Source: Microbacterium suwonense
GTDB lineage: Bacteria > Actinomycetota > Actinomycetes > Actinomycetales > Microbacteriaceae
Assembly (NCBI RefSeq): GCF_030296555.1
Contig: NZ_AP027728.1
Location: 2,170,001-2,234,000, forward strand
Reading direction: 5' to 3'
Length of the DNA: 64,000 nt
Under the pieces are notes generated by a model that was not told where the DNA came from, did no database searches, and saw only the letters and a list, made by a program, of their open reading frames with translations. The position numbers were made by a program, and so were the translations under genes. Below, piece by piece: positions 43,893 through 52,917 of this stretch. Positions within the stretch are counted from its first letter, which is position 1. The number at the start of each line of letters is the position of its first letter.

Positions 43893-44291
43893 TCAGATCT
43901 CCGATGCCACGACTCGCACGTCGGTGTGCACGAAATCGTCGCCCTTGAACAGCAGCGGCTCATCGCGCGCGATCGCGAGCGCGTAGCTGAAGCAGTCACC
44001 GTAGTTGAGCTTGGCCGGATGCCCGGAGCCTCGACCGTAGCGACGGTGAGCGTCGACCGCTATGCGAGCCTGACGCTCGTCTACGGGCGCGATGGTCGCA
44101 CCGATACCGCTCAGGAGTTCGTCCAGCTTCGCAACCATCTGATCACCCGCCCGTCCGCGGAGCACGATCGATGTCTCCGTCAGGGTCGCCGCCGAAACGA
44201 CGACAGTTTTCGCATTCAGCTTGGTCGCCAATCCAGGGCCTTCGGTTTCGTCAAGCAGCACCGCGACGAAGACGGATGAATCGACGATCAT
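43893..44291 (-). CDS. vapC: VapC-type PIN-domain toxin
   Basis: A 132-residue PIN-domain ribonuclease. Acidic residues of the Mg site are visible: MIVDSSVFVAVLLDE (Asp4), the Glu in AATLTETSIV, and KLNYGDCFSYALA (Asp) with LLFKGDDF (Asp). It overlaps the antitoxin gene by four bases. RNA target unknown. Confidence 0.9.
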   Translation of the reverse strand: MIVDSSVFVAVLLDETEGPGLATKLNAKTVVVSAATLTETSIVLRGRAGDQMVAKLDELLSGIGATIAPVDERQARIAVDAHRRYGRGSGHPAKLNYGDCFSYALAIARDEPLLFKGDDFVHTDVRVVASEI

Positions 44292-44551
44292 CGCGGCAGC
44301 CCCCTGTCGTCGTACATCTCGTCCATGATCTCCGCGGTGGACTTCGCTGTGCGTGGGATCAGCCGCGCACTCGCCACGATCCGATCAATCGCGGCACGAC
44401 GTCGCGCGATCTCCGCCTCACGAGTGCCGTTCACCTCCTCGAGCCGCCGACGCACGGCATCCTCGATCGCACTCGTCATGGACTGGCCGGTCTGCGCGGC
44501 GAGCTGACGAACGAGATCGTGCACTCTCTCGTTCTTGATGTTCAGGCTCAT
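44288..44551 (-). CDS. vapB: VapB-type antitoxin
   Basis: An 87-residue antitoxin of the Rv0623-like group. The N-terminal MSLNIKNERVHDLVRQLAAQ and TGQSMTSAIEDAVRRRLEE form the DNA-binding and dimer part; the tail (EIMDEMYDDRGLPR) neutralises the toxin. ATG 44551 is chosen over GTG 44557 because TAGAAT (44558-44563) abuts the GTG and sits six bases before the ATG. Confidence 0.87.
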   Translation of the reverse strand: MSLNIKNERVHDLVRQLAAQTGQSMTSAIEDAVRRRLEEVNGTREAEIARRRAAIDRIVASARLIPRTAKSTAEIMDEMYDDRGLPR

Positions 44552-44557
44552 GCTCAC

Positions 44558-44588
44558 ATTCTACCCTCCTGGCATCCTTTCTACCCTC
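44558..44588 (-). promoter_or_regulatory. vapBC promoter with paired sites
   Basis: -10 box TAGAAT (minus strand, 44558-44563). The direct repeats TTCTACCCTC at 44559-44568 and 44579-44588 are 20 bases apart, two helical turns. Probable VapBC binding sites. Confidence 0.5.
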
Positions 44589-44698
44589 GGCATCCGACAC
44601 CGGCATCCGGCACCGCACCTCCCGCCGGCGAGACCGGGACGATAGTGTTTCCTCGGCTGGGCACACCCGGCCGCCATTCCGACTCCCGAGGAGCCCCC

Positions 44699-46027
44699 AT
44701 GCCGCTGTGGAACATCCACGGCAACGGTCGCACTGTCGCGCCCGGCGCCGTCGTCCGCCCCGAAGAACGCCTGAACTGGCCCGCCACGATCGCGATCGGC
44801 GTGCAGCATGTCATCGCCATGTTCGGCGCGACGTTCCTGGTGCCGATCCTCACCGGTTTCCCGGTGCCGACCACCCTGCTGTTCAGCGGTGTGGGAACGA
44901 TCCTGTTCCTGCTGGTCACCCGCAACAAGCTGCCCAGCTACCTGGGCTCGTCATTCGCGTTCATCGCACCCGTGACGGCGGCCACGGCCTCCGCCGGCAT
45001 GGGTTCCGCTCTCGCCGGCATCGTCGCCGTCGGCGTGCTGCTGGCGATCATCGGTGTGGTCGTGCACACGGCCGGTGTGAAGTGGGTCGACCGCTTCCTG
45101 CCGCCGGTGCTCGCGGGAACCATCGTCGCGCTGATCGGGTTCAACCTGGCCGGCGCCGCCCGTGGCAACTACGAGCTGGCCCCCATCACCGCGACCTTCA
45201 CGCTCGCGGTCACGATCCTGTTCGCCGTCGTGTTCCGCGGATTCCTGGGCCGCATCTCGATCTTCCTCGGCGTGATCGCCGGCTACATCTTCGCGGCGTT
45301 CCGCGGCGAGCTGGACTTCAGCAAGGTCGACGAGGCCGCATGGATCGGCCTGCCGACCTTCCATCTGCCCGACTTCGCCACCCCGGGCACCTGGTCGGCG
45401 ATGGCGATGTTCCTGCCCGTCGTGCTGGTGCTCATCGCCGAGAACGTCGGGCACGTGCGCGGCGTCGCCACCATGGTCGAGGACCCGAAGATCAACGCGC
45501 AGACCGGAAAGGCGCTCATCGCCGACGGCATCTCGACGACGCTCGCCGGCTTCTTCGGCGGCTCGGGAACCACCACGTACGGCGAGAACATCGGCGTGAT
45601 GGCCTCCACCCGGGTCTACTCCACGGCCGCGTACTGGGTCGCCGGCATCACCGCCATCCTGCTGAGCATGTCGCCGAAGTTCGGCGAGGTCATCAACTCG
45701 GTGCCCGCGGGTGTGCTGGGTGGCGTCACCACGGCGCTGTACGGTCTGATCGGCGTCATCGGCATCAAGATCTGGGTCGACAACAAGGTGGACTTCTCGC
45801 GCCCCGTGAACCAGTACACGGCCGCCGTCGCACTGATCGTCGCTGTCGGCGGATTCCAGATCAAGAACGGCGACTCGGGCTTCGAGCTCGGCGGCATCGT
45901 GCTCGCCACGGTCGCCGCGATCCTCATCTACCACCTCGGCAACCTCATCGCCCGCGTGCGCCGCACCGGTGCCGACGACCCCAAGCCGCTCGCCGGCGTG
46001 GGCGCCCCCGGCGGCGACCCCGCCTGA
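44699..46027 (+). CDS. NCS2 nucleobase permease (uracil permease-like)
   Basis: A 442-residue proton-coupled nucleobase importer with about fourteen hydrophobic segments. The N-terminal EERLNWPATIAIGVQHVIAM, the substrate helix LVLIAENVGHVRGVATMVE and GSGTTTYGENIGVMASTRVY are characteristic of the UraA branch of NCS2. ATG 44699 has GAGGAG upstream. It is 810 bases from purC, which fits nucleobase salvage. Uracil is the best-supported substrate; xanthine is an alternative. Confidence 0.87.
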   Translation: MPLWNIHGNGRTVAPGAVVRPEERLNWPATIAIGVQHVIAMFGATFLVPILTGFPVPTTLLFSGVGTILFLLVTRNKLPSYLGSSFAFIAPVTAATASAGMGSALAGIVAVGVLLAIIGVVVHTAGVKWVDRFLPPVLAGTIVALIGFNLAGAARGNYELAPITATFTLAVTILFAVVFRGFLGRISIFLGVIAGYIFAAFRGELDFSKVDEAAWIGLPTFHLPDFATPGTWSAMAMFLPVVLVLIAENVGHVRGVATMVEDPKINAQTGKALIADGISTTLAGFFGGSGTTTYGENIGVMASTRVYSTAAYWVAGITAILLSMSPKFGEVINSVPAGVLGGVTTALYGLIGVIGIKIWVDNKVDFSRPVNQYTAAVALIVAVGGFQIKNGDSGFELGGIVLATVAAILIYHLGNLIARVRRTGADDPKPLAGVGAPGGDPA

Positions 46028-46039
46028 CCGACGACACGG

Positions 46040-46069
46040 GCCCGGATGCTGTGGACACGGCATCCGGGC
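46040..46069. terminator. Bidirectional terminator hairpin
   Basis: Ten-base arms GCCCGGATGC and GCATCCGGGC with a 10-base loop, between convergent permease and pxpBC genes. Confidence 0.6.
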
Positions 46070-46094
46070 TCTCGGCGATGCGTGCAGCTGCTGT

Positions 46095-47708
46095 TCAGCC
46101 GACGTCGCCGCTGCGGCCGACGATGCGGAAGCGGAGGCGGATCCCCGGGGGCAGCTGGCCGGCCAGATCGAGGCAGCGGTCGGTGAGTGCACCGACGATC
46201 GGGTACCCGCCGGTGAGCGGGTGATCGGGCAGGAACAACACCGGCTGCCCGTCCGGCGGCACCTGGATCGCCCCCGTCACGGCGCCCTCGCTGGGCAGCT
46301 CGTCCGTGACGGCTCGCTCCAGCGGCACGTCGCCGTGCAGGCGGATGCCGACCCGATCCGACCGCGGAGTGACCGACCACTCCTGCCCGGTGAGGGTCTG
46401 CAGAGCGGATGCCGTGAACCACTCGTCGCGCGGGCCGAGCGTGATGTCGAGCTCGACGAGATCACCCGATGTGGGCAGCGCGCGCGGACGCGGGTACGGA
46501 TCCACAGCGTAGGGGGCGTGGATCCCGACCTCGAGCACGTCACCGGCGACGAGCGGCGCCGGACCGAGTCCGGAGAGGGTATCGGTGGAGCGACTGCCGA
46601 GCTCTTCGAGGGCCCGGATGCCTCCGCGTACCGCGATCACGTAGCGCAGGCCGTGGGTGGGAGCGGCGAGATGCAGTTCGTCGCCGGCGAAGGTTGCGAA
46701 CGGTGCGCCCATCGGCACTGGCCGCTCGATTCCGTCGAAGTCGACGATGGTCGCCTCGCCGGTGGCTCCGGTGATCGCGGCGACGCCGTTGCCGGTGAAG
46801 CCGAGGCCGACGCCGCCGACGCACTCCAGCACCGCGGCATCCGGAGCGTTGCCGACAGCGCGGTTGCCGTCGCGCAGGGCGGTGCGGTCCGCGACTCCGG
46901 ATGCTGCGACACCGAGCTCGGCGCGACCTGGGCGTCCGAGATCCTGCACGAGCAGCTGCAGCGCGGGGCGGGTGATCTCGATCATGGCAGCATCCGGGTG
47001 CCCGGCGCGTTCCACCCCGGCGGCCGACACGCCAGATGTCGGACGTTCCGCGGCATTCCGTCCGACATCTGGCGTGTCGGCCCCCGATTCGTATCGGCTC
47101 CGCCCGGCCCTCACGAACCGCACGACAGCACCGGGCACGAGCAGCGCCGGAGGATCGCGGTCGATGTCCCACATCACGGCATCCGTGCGCCCGATCAGCT
47201 GCCACCCGCCGGGGCTCTCCCGCGGGTACACGCCGGTGAAGCGCCCGGCCAGCCCCACCGATCCTGCCGGCACGCGAGTGCGCGGTGAGGATCGACGAGG
47301 CACGTCGAAGAGCGGATCCGACGACACCGCATACCCGAATCCGGGGGCGAACCCCGAGAACGCGACCCGCCAATCCGCGGCGAGATGCCGGTTCACGAGC
47401 TCCTCGGGCGAGACCCCCAGCAGGGCTGCGACCTCATCGAGGTCCTCGCCGTCGTAGCGCACGGGGATCGTCACCTCGGCGGTGTGCGGCGCGTGCGCGG
47501 CATCCGTCCGTGTCGCCTTGAGTGTGGATGCCAGCTTCTCGGCCGAGATCCGCAGCGGATCGAAGTGCACCAGCACGGTGCGCGCACCGGGCACGCGCTC
47601 GACGACGCCGGGCAGCCCCTCCCACGCGAGATTCAGGCGCATCGCCTCGTCGAGGTCGGCGGCCTCGACCAGCAGCGCCCGATCGGATGCGGTGAGGATG
47701 CGCATCAT
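46095..47708 (-). CDS. Fused 5-oxoprolinase subunits PxpB-PxpC (KipI-KipA) with palindromic element in linker
   Basis: A 537-residue fusion. Residues 1-205 are PxpB/KipI (ILTASDRALLVEAADL, FSGFAPGFGYAVSSD, RTRVPAGSVGLAG). From Met242 it is PxpC/KipA (MIEITRPALQLLVQDLGRPG, GDELHLAAPTHGLRYVIAV, FLPDHPLTGGYPIVG). With PxpA they hydrolyse 5-oxoproline using ATP. The linker, about residues 210-229, is encoded by a family A hairpin element (47022-47082) read in frame. The fusion may predate the insertion, or PxpC may also start at its own ATG 46985. It follows pxpA by nine bases with GAGAGGGAAGC upstream. Confidence 0.9.
   Translation of the reverse strand: MMRILTASDRALLVEAADLDEAMRLNLAWEGLPGVVERVPGARTVLVHFDPLRISAEKLASTLKATRTDAAHAPHTAEVTIPVRYDGEDLDEVAALLGVSPEELVNRHLAADWRVAFSGFAPGFGYAVSSDPLFDVPRRSSPRTRVPAGSVGLAGRFTGVYPRESPGGWQLIGRTDAVMWDIDRDPPALLVPGAVVRFVRAGRSRYESGADTPDVGRNAAERPTSGVSAAGVERAGHPDAAMIEITRPALQLLVQDLGRPGRAELGVAASGVADRTALRDGNRAVGNAPDAAVLECVGGVGLGFTGNGVAAITGATGEATIVDFDGIERPVPMGAPFATFAGDELHLAAPTHGLRYVIAVRGGIRALEELGSRSTDTLSGLGPAPLVAGDVLEVGIHAPYAVDPYPRPRALPTSGDLVELDITLGPRDEWFTASALQTLTGQEWSVTPRSDRVGIRLHGDVPLERAVTDELPSEGAVTGAIQVPPDGQPVLFLPDHPLTGGYPIVGALTDRCLDLAGQLPPGIRLRFRIVGRSGDVG
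47022..47082. repeat. Palindromic element, family A (copy 2), inside pxpBC
   Basis: Perfect 24-base arms (47022-47045 and 47059-47082, beginning GGCCGACACGCCAGATG) with a 13-base loop. The similarity to copy 1 (5669-5735) continues in inverted sense through ATTCGTATCGGC to 47098. It sits in frame in the linker of the fused gene. Confidence 0.88.
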
Positions 47709-47717
47709 GCTTCCCTC

Positions 47718-48494
47718 TCAGACACCGGCGCCGGGGCGGGCGAAGGGAGAGATCGTGATGCCGGCATCCTGCAGCATCCGCTTGGTCTGCGCGGCCATCG
47801 CGACCGATCCCGGGCTGTCGCCGTGCACGCAGATCGACTGGGCGTTCACGGGGATATCGGTGCCGTCGATCGCGCGGATGACGCCGTCGGATGCCAGCCG
47901 CACCATACGCTCGGCGACTGCAGCCGGGTCGTGCAGCACCGCACCCTCCTGCGGGCGGGGCACGAGCCGGCCGTCGGGCAGGTACGACCGGTCGGCGAAG
48001 GCCTCCGCGGCCACCTGCAGGCCGGCCCTCTCCGCCACATCGAGCACGACGCCGCTGGCAAGACCCAGCAGCACCAGGCGGGGATCGATGGCTCGGATGG
48101 CGGCGACGACATCCGCCGCCCGCCGCTCGTCGCGGGCGATGGTGTTGTACAGCGCACCATGCGGCTTGACATACCCGACCGTTCCGCCGACGCTTCTGGC
48201 AAGCCCCTCCAGCGCGCCGAGCTGGTATTCGATGTGCGCCTGCAGCGTGGCCGAGTCGACCTCGACGTCGATCCGCCCGAAGTTCTCGTAGTCGCGATAG
48301 CTCGGGTGCGCACCGATCACAACACCGTTCCGCACCGCGGCGGCCAGGGTGTCGCGGATGCCTTCGGGGCTGCCCGCGTGGAACCCGCACGACACGTTCG
48401 CACTCGTGACGATCTCGAGCATGGCCGCGTCATCGCCGACGACACGGTCGGCGGAGTTCTCGCCGAGATCCGAGTTCAGGTCGATGGATGCCAT
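47718..48494 (-). CDS. pxpA: 5-oxoprolinase subunit PxpA (LamB/YcsF family)
   Basis: A 258-residue protein, the third part of 5-oxoprolinase. Typical family sequence: [65 protein letters not shown] and [17 protein letters not shown] 48494 has AAGGTGAG upstream. First gene of pxpA-pxpBC, salvaging pyroglutamate to glutamate. Confidence 0.93.
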   Translation of the reverse strand: MASIDLNSDLGENSADRVVGDDAAMLEIVTSANVSCGFHAGSPEGIRDTLAAAVRNGVVIGAHPSYRDYENFGRIDVEVDSATLQAHIEYQLGALEGLARSVGGTVGYVKPHGALYNTIARDERRAADVVAAIRAIDPRLVLLGLASGVVLDVAERAGLQVAAEAFADRSYLPDGRLVPRPQEGAVLHDPAAVAERMVRLASDGVIRAIDGTDIPVNAQSICVHGDSPGSVAMAAQTKRMLQDAGITISPFARPGAGV

Positions 48495-48537
48495 GGTTCT
48501 CACCTTGCCATGAGAACCGCAGTCTCACCGATGGGCA

Positions 48538-48583
48538 GGTTCCTATCTGACAAACAGACAGGTTCTTATCTGACAAACAGACA
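48538..48583. repeat. 23-bp repeats downstream of DUF4143 gene
   Basis: Two adjacent 23-base units (48538-48560, 48561-48583) differing at one base, core TATCTGACAAACAGACA. The same unit occurs three more times upstream of the ATPase gene, in the same orientation. Confidence 0.85.
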
Positions 48584-48609
48584 AGTGCACCGTGCGCGGG
48601 CCGGAGCCG

Positions 48610-49881
48610 TTACGGCCCAAGCAGCGCAAACGGCACGACCGCAACGCCGTCCGGACGTCGATACGCAAGTGGGCCGGTGGTGACCACGACCTTCGAGACG
48701 ACCCGTTCTCCGATTTGTTCCTCTAGCCAATTGAGATGGCGCACATCTCGATCGTCGACCGCGCCCGCAAGTTTTACCTCGATCGCAACGACACTCATGT
48801 CATCGGATTCCACGATGATGTCTACTTCGTGCGCAGTGTTCCGTGTGCGCAGATGACCTACGCGCGCCTCAGCCGCTTGAGCATACGTGCGTACGGATTG
48901 CGTCACAAGAGACTCGAACAGTGACCCAAGCCATGAACCGGCCAATGGCGGGATCTTGGGTTGCACACCTCCGAGCAGCGAAGCTCTCTCGACACCAGCC
49001 ATCCGAGCGGCCAACGCGGGGTCGACAAGATGATGCTTCGGCGAGTGGGTCAACCTACGCAACGGTGCAAAAGCTGGCGTCCACGCCGGAAGCGGATCCA
49101 GCACGAAGATCCGCTGCAAATGGTCTCGATACACATCCACGGTCTGTCGCGCAGGTTTATCCGATTCACCAGATGTCGCGGCGTCGAGGATCCCGCTGTA
49201 TGACGCATCCGTCGCCGTAGCCGCACCATACGCTGCCAACCAGGCTCGCACGGTATTCGGGCGACGAACCGATGCGCCGCTCTCTGGAAGATCATGATCG
49301 ACGATGCGGGCGATGTAGCTGTCGAGTTGGGCTCTCCGAGCGCGGTCGGGCAGATCACGGATGCCGGGGAAACCCGAACGGAGGATTTCGTCCGCGTAGT
49401 CGGCGAGTTGCGCGCCGGATACCCCGGAAATCTGCTCCTGCTCTCCGGCGAGCAGCGCGCGAAGGGAGACGGTCGGTTCACAGAGACCTCGCTCGCTGAA
49501 CGCCAACGGTCTCATCAGCATCCTGACTATCCGACCAGCCCCAGAATGCGTGCGGGCGCCAGTGGGCGGGTTCGCCGATCCGGTGAGCAGGAAGCGTCCG
49601 CCCGTGGGGTTATCATCGACGGCACGACGCACCATATCCCACACTTGCGGGACAAATTGCCACTCGTCGATGAGGAGCGGGGATGGGAATCCGACTATGA
49701 GCGAAGGATCCACTTCGAATGGCCGACGCTGTGCCCTGTCATCGAATGAGACTTCCGATACGACGTGCTGGCGGGCAGTAGCGGTCTTTCCGACCGCCTT
49801 GGCACCTTCAAGCGAGACAGCCGCGAGGTCCGGCATGAGCACGTCAAGGACGTCGTCAATGATCCGTCGTCGATAAGGCAC
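48610..49881 (-). CDS. AAA/DUF4143 ATPase (second copy)
   Basis: A 423-residue ATPase: Walker A LEGAKAVGKTATARQ, Walker B PSPLLIDEWQFVPQ, sensor RFLLTGSANPP, then the DUF4143 domain ending with a nuclease-like part TRNTAHEVDIIVESDD and VVAIEVKLAG. Only distantly similar to the 28575-29729 protein. Role unknown. GTG 49881. Base composition is visibly less GC-rich than its neighbours, and 23-base repeats lie on both sides, suggesting transfer as a unit. Confidence 0.85.
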   Translation of the reverse strand: MPYRRRIIDDVLDVLMPDLAAVSLEGAKAVGKTATARQHVVSEVSFDDRAQRRPFEVDPSLIVGFPSPLLIDEWQFVPQVWDMVRRAVDDNPTGGRFLLTGSANPPTGARTHSGAGRIVRMLMRPLAFSERGLCEPTVSLRALLAGEQEQISGVSGAQLADYADEILRSGFPGIRDLPDRARRAQLDSYIARIVDHDLPESGASVRRPNTVRAWLAAYGAATATDASYSGILDAATSGESDKPARQTVDVYRDHLQRIFVLDPLPAWTPAFAPLRRLTHSPKHHLVDPALAARMAGVERASLLGGVQPKIPPLAGSWLGSLFESLVTQSVRTYAQAAEARVGHLRTRNTAHEVDIIVESDDMSVVAIEVKLAGAVDDRDVRHLNWLEEQIGERVVSKVVVTTGPLAYRRPDGVAVVPFALLGP

Positions 49882-49950
49882 ATCCTGAAACTAACAGACG
49901 GACAGGCTCTTATCTAACAATTGGACAGGATTCCATCTAACAAACTGACA
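49882..49950. repeat. 23-bp repeats at the DUF4143 promoter
   Basis: Three consecutive 23-base units (49882-49904, 49905-49927, 49928-49950) related to those at 48538-48583, core ATCTAACAAACTGACA. They fill the promoter region of the ATPase gene, so they are either an operator array or element ends. Confidence 0.75.
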
Positions 49951-50085
49951 AGTCTGCAGCACCTCTACCCCAGTAGACGAACGGGTCTGATCTCTACGAG
50001 CTGAGGCCCCACGTTCGTCGCGTGCATGGCTTGGAGGCGCGACTCGGACGCCAGAACTTGCAACATTGTTGTCGACCAAAATCTC

Positions 50086-50091
50086 TATTCT
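50086..50091 (+). promoter_or_regulatory. -10 box of leaderless histidine kinase gene
   Basis: TATTCT, six bases, then GTG 50098. Upstream, GACGAACG/CGTTCGTC (49976-49983, 50012-50019) forms a loose inverted repeat. Confidence 0.5.
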
Positions 50092-50097
50092 GAGTGC

Positions 50098-51254
50098 GTG
50101 CATGCCAGAGACAAGAAACCCCAGAAGCCACGGAGTGCAGCATTCTCCCCTTGGCTCTGGCTCTCGCCTGCAGGAATCTTTGGAACGTGCACCGCCCTGC
50201 TCAACGCCTCGATCATCAGTGCCACGTTTCCTTCGCTCACTATGCTGCGTGCACAGGATGCGTGCACGATGATCGCACTCAGCGCCGGGATCATGATCGC
50301 TGTCGCAATACGGTTCCCGCTCATTGTCCTCGTCACGCAGTCAGCGATCTTCGTCGTCGTGTGCTCCATACCCTCCCTCTCCGCCGCGGCCTTCATAGCG
50401 GGGGCACGCCTCGGATCACGCTTCCTGCCTGCACTGACAAGCACTGCCATCGCCGCGTTGATCATCACGGGTTCCCCGTGGTTGCCCTCCGGGACTCGAT
50501 TGCTTGCACCGATGGCTATCCTTATGCCCTTCACCATCGGAGCGTTGATACATGATGCGCGACAACAGCGGCAGCATCGCGCCGAGAAACTGCAGCTGAC
50601 GCTTCAGAACGCTGCCCTCATCGACGAGCAGTCCGCCCTGCGGGAACGCGAACGTATCGCAGACGAACTGCACGATCGACTTGGCCATCGGCTCACGGCG
50701 ATTGAGATTCAAGCACGGCTACTGCTTGAGCACCGGGCCCCCGCAGGGGTGCTGGATGAGAAGGTCGCCATCATGCGCACCCAAGCGAGAGATGCTCTGG
50801 ACGACGTCCGCGCCATCATCCAACTACCGGCGATGCTCGGCGCTCGAGAGGCCGAAGAGGCGCCTCAAGGGAAATCGCTCCTGCAGCAAGCGAAGGACTT
50901 CACGAAGGCGGTCGGAGTTCAGGCAACTTTACCTTCGACGATGCGGTGGATGCACTTCCATTCAAGCTCAAGTACGTCGTCTTACGCGTGATTCAGGAAG
51001 GCGTGACGAATGCCGCCCGTCACGCGCCGGGTGAACCCCTGCAGTTATCGGTCCGGCAAAACCATGCTGGCGTACGAGTTGTCATGACCAACCGCACCCT
51101 GAGCACGTCCCCGGAGCGGATCGGCAGAGGGATTCCTTCGTTGAAGAGGAGACTCGCTCAGGTCGACGGATCACTCACGATCCAACAGCACGAGGATGCC
51201 AAGTTCAAACTGGCAGCCTTCTTGCCATACTCGACCACGAAGGAGGACGGATGA
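50098..51254 (+). CDS. NarL-type sensor histidine kinase (frameshifted)
   Basis: A 385-residue membrane sensor. Five or six hydrophobic segments (to about residue 170) precede the HisKA_3 dimerisation helix with the phospho-His (ERERIADELHDRLGHRLTAI) and an HATPase domain (VIQEGVTNAARHAPGE). The two halves are in different frames. VGVQAT should continue TFDDAVDALPFKLKY, restored by one extra T at the T3 run 50928-50930 (386 codons). GTG 50098 follows TATTCT by six bases. Lower GC than the window average. Signal unknown. Confidence 0.85.
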
Positions 51255-51892
51255 TCCGGGTGCTCCTCGTGGATGACGAGCAGATCGTGCGAGAAGGGAT
51301 TCGCGACATCCTCGAGTCCGCCGATGACATCATCGTCATCGGCGAACTCGACTCTGGCAAGAACATCCGTGAAGCAGTCCACTCGACGGATCCGGATGTT
51401 GTGCTCGTCGACCTCGCAATGCCAGAAGTCAATGGAGTGCAGACACTTTCGCTGCTCCAGCACGTCGAACGCCGACCGGCATCCATTGTGCTGACGACAT
51501 TCAGCGCGGACGTGAATATTCTTGCCGCCTTGCATCGGGGCGCAGTGGGCTTTCTTCCAAAGTCCGCATCGACAGAGTCGCTCATTGCGACGGTCCGATC
51601 AGCTGCTGCGGGCGTCTCCGTGCTTCCCGTCGACACCTTGAGAACACTCATTCCTCAGATCACGGCCGCCAAGGGTTTCCACGACAGCAACCTCTTCGAC
51701 CGCCTATCTGCTCGCGAAAGACAGATCGCCGACGGAGTCGCAAACGGAGCAAACAACGCCAGCATCGCTGCTCAGACTCACCTTGACGAGAGGACGGTTC
51801 GGTCGTACATCAGCAGGATATTACGCCGCTTGGAGCTCGAGAATCGGGTACAGCTGGCACTTCTCTGGGAGAGATCTCGCTCAAGACTGTGA
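51251..51892 (+). CDS. NarL/FixJ-type response regulator
   Basis: A 213-residue regulator: receiver domain (MIRVLLVDDEQIVREGIRDI with acidic pocket DDE, phospho-Asp in VVLVDLAMPEVNG, and Lys in FLPKSAS) and LuxR-type DNA-binding domain (LSARERQIADGVANGANNAS, VRSYISRILRRL). It overlaps the kinase stop (ATGA), so the pair is coupled. Targets unknown; no obvious output gene is adjacent. Confidence 0.93.
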   Translation: MIRVLLVDDEQIVREGIRDILESADDIIVIGELDSGKNIREAVHSTDPDVVLVDLAMPEVNGVQTLSLLQHVERRPASIVLTTFSADVNILAALHRGAVGFLPKSASTESLIATVRSAAAGVSVLPVDTLRTLIPQITAAKGFHDSNLFDRLSARERQIADGVANGANNASIAAQTHLDERTVRSYISRILRRLELENRVQLALLWERSRSRL

Positions 51893-51896
51893 CCCA

Positions 51897-52895
51897 TCAG
51901 ACGGCCGGCGCCGACCCGCGCACCACCAGCTCGGTGGGCAGGAGCGTCAGCGGCGCGGGGTGCCGACCCGCCAGCTCGTCGATGATCAGCTCGGCGAGCA
52001 TCTCGCCCTGCTGGAACATCGGCTGGCGCACGCTGGTGAGATCGGATGCCACGGCGAGCGCCGAGTCGTCGAAGCCGATCACGGCGACATCCTCGGGCAC
52101 GCGCAGGCCCACGGCACGCAGCACCCCGATCGCACCACGGGCCATTAGATCGCTGGCGACGAAGACGGCATCCGGACGATCCGGCTGGGTGAGCAGCCGC
52201 TGCGCGGCATCCGCTCCACCCTGCTCGCTGAAGTCACCGTCGATCTCGCCGGCCGGCTCCAGCCCGGCATCGGCGAGCGCTGCGAGAAAGCCGTCCCGCC
52301 GATCGACGCTGACGGCCATCGTCATGGTGCCGGTGATCGTCGCGATGCGGCGCCGGCCGAGCGCGATGAGGTGTCGCACCGCCTCGCGAGCCGCGGTGAG
52401 GTTGTCGACGTCGATGATGATGTCGCTCTCTCGCACGCTGGACGGCCGCCCGCCGAACACCACCGGCACCGATTCGGCGATGCGCTCGACGAACGAGTCA
52501 CTGGTGTGATGCGAGACGATGATCGCCGCATCGACTCCGCCGTTGCGCACGAACCGCGTCATCTTCTCGCCCCGGTCGTCGTTGGCGATGAGCAGGTTGA
52601 GGATGTAGTCCGAGTCGGCCAGTCGCGAGCTGATGCCGGCGACGACGGATGCCAGGTACGGGTCGCCGAAGAACCTGGTCGTATCCTCGGGAACCACCAG
52701 GCCGATCGCGCGGGTCTGCCTGCTGGCCAATGAACGCGCCGCGCGGTTGGGCGCGTAGCCCAGCTCGGCGATGGCCTTCTGCACGGCGGCGAGCGCGTCG
52801 GAGCTCACCGCCGTCGAGCCGTTCACCACTCGCGACACGGTCGAGCGCGAGACACCGGCGAGGGCGGCGACCTCTTCGATCGTGGCGCGGGGCAT
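51897..52895 (-). CDS. LacI-family repressor (CebR/BglR-like)
   Basis: A 332-residue repressor with HTH TIEEVAALAGVSRSTVSRVV and a sugar-binding effector domain (AIGLVVPEDTTRFFGDPY, VAVIGFDDSALA). It lies 22 bases downstream of the beta-glucosidase gene in the same operon. The perfect TGGGAGCGCTCCCA box at 54378-54391 before that gene is the established CebR-type operator, so it probably represses its own operon and responds to cellobiose-like sugar. Inducer inferred. Confidence 0.9.
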   Translation of the reverse strand: MPRATIEEVAALAGVSRSTVSRVVNGSTAVSSDALAAVQKAIAELGYAPNRAARSLASRQTRAIGLVVPEDTTRFFGDPYLASVVAGISSRLADSDYILNLLIANDDRGEKMTRFVRNGGVDAAIIVSHHTSDSFVERIAESVPVVFGGRPSSVRESDIIIDVDNLTAAREAVRHLIALGRRRIATITGTMTMAVSVDRRDGFLAALADAGLEPAGEIDGDFSEQGGADAAQRLLTQPDRPDAVFVASDLMARGAIGVLRAVGLRVPEDVAVIGFDDSALAVASDLTSVRQPMFQQGEMLAELIIDELAGRHPAPLTLLPTELVVRGSAPAV

Positions 52896-52917
52896 CGAGT
52901 CCTCGATTCGGGGCCGG

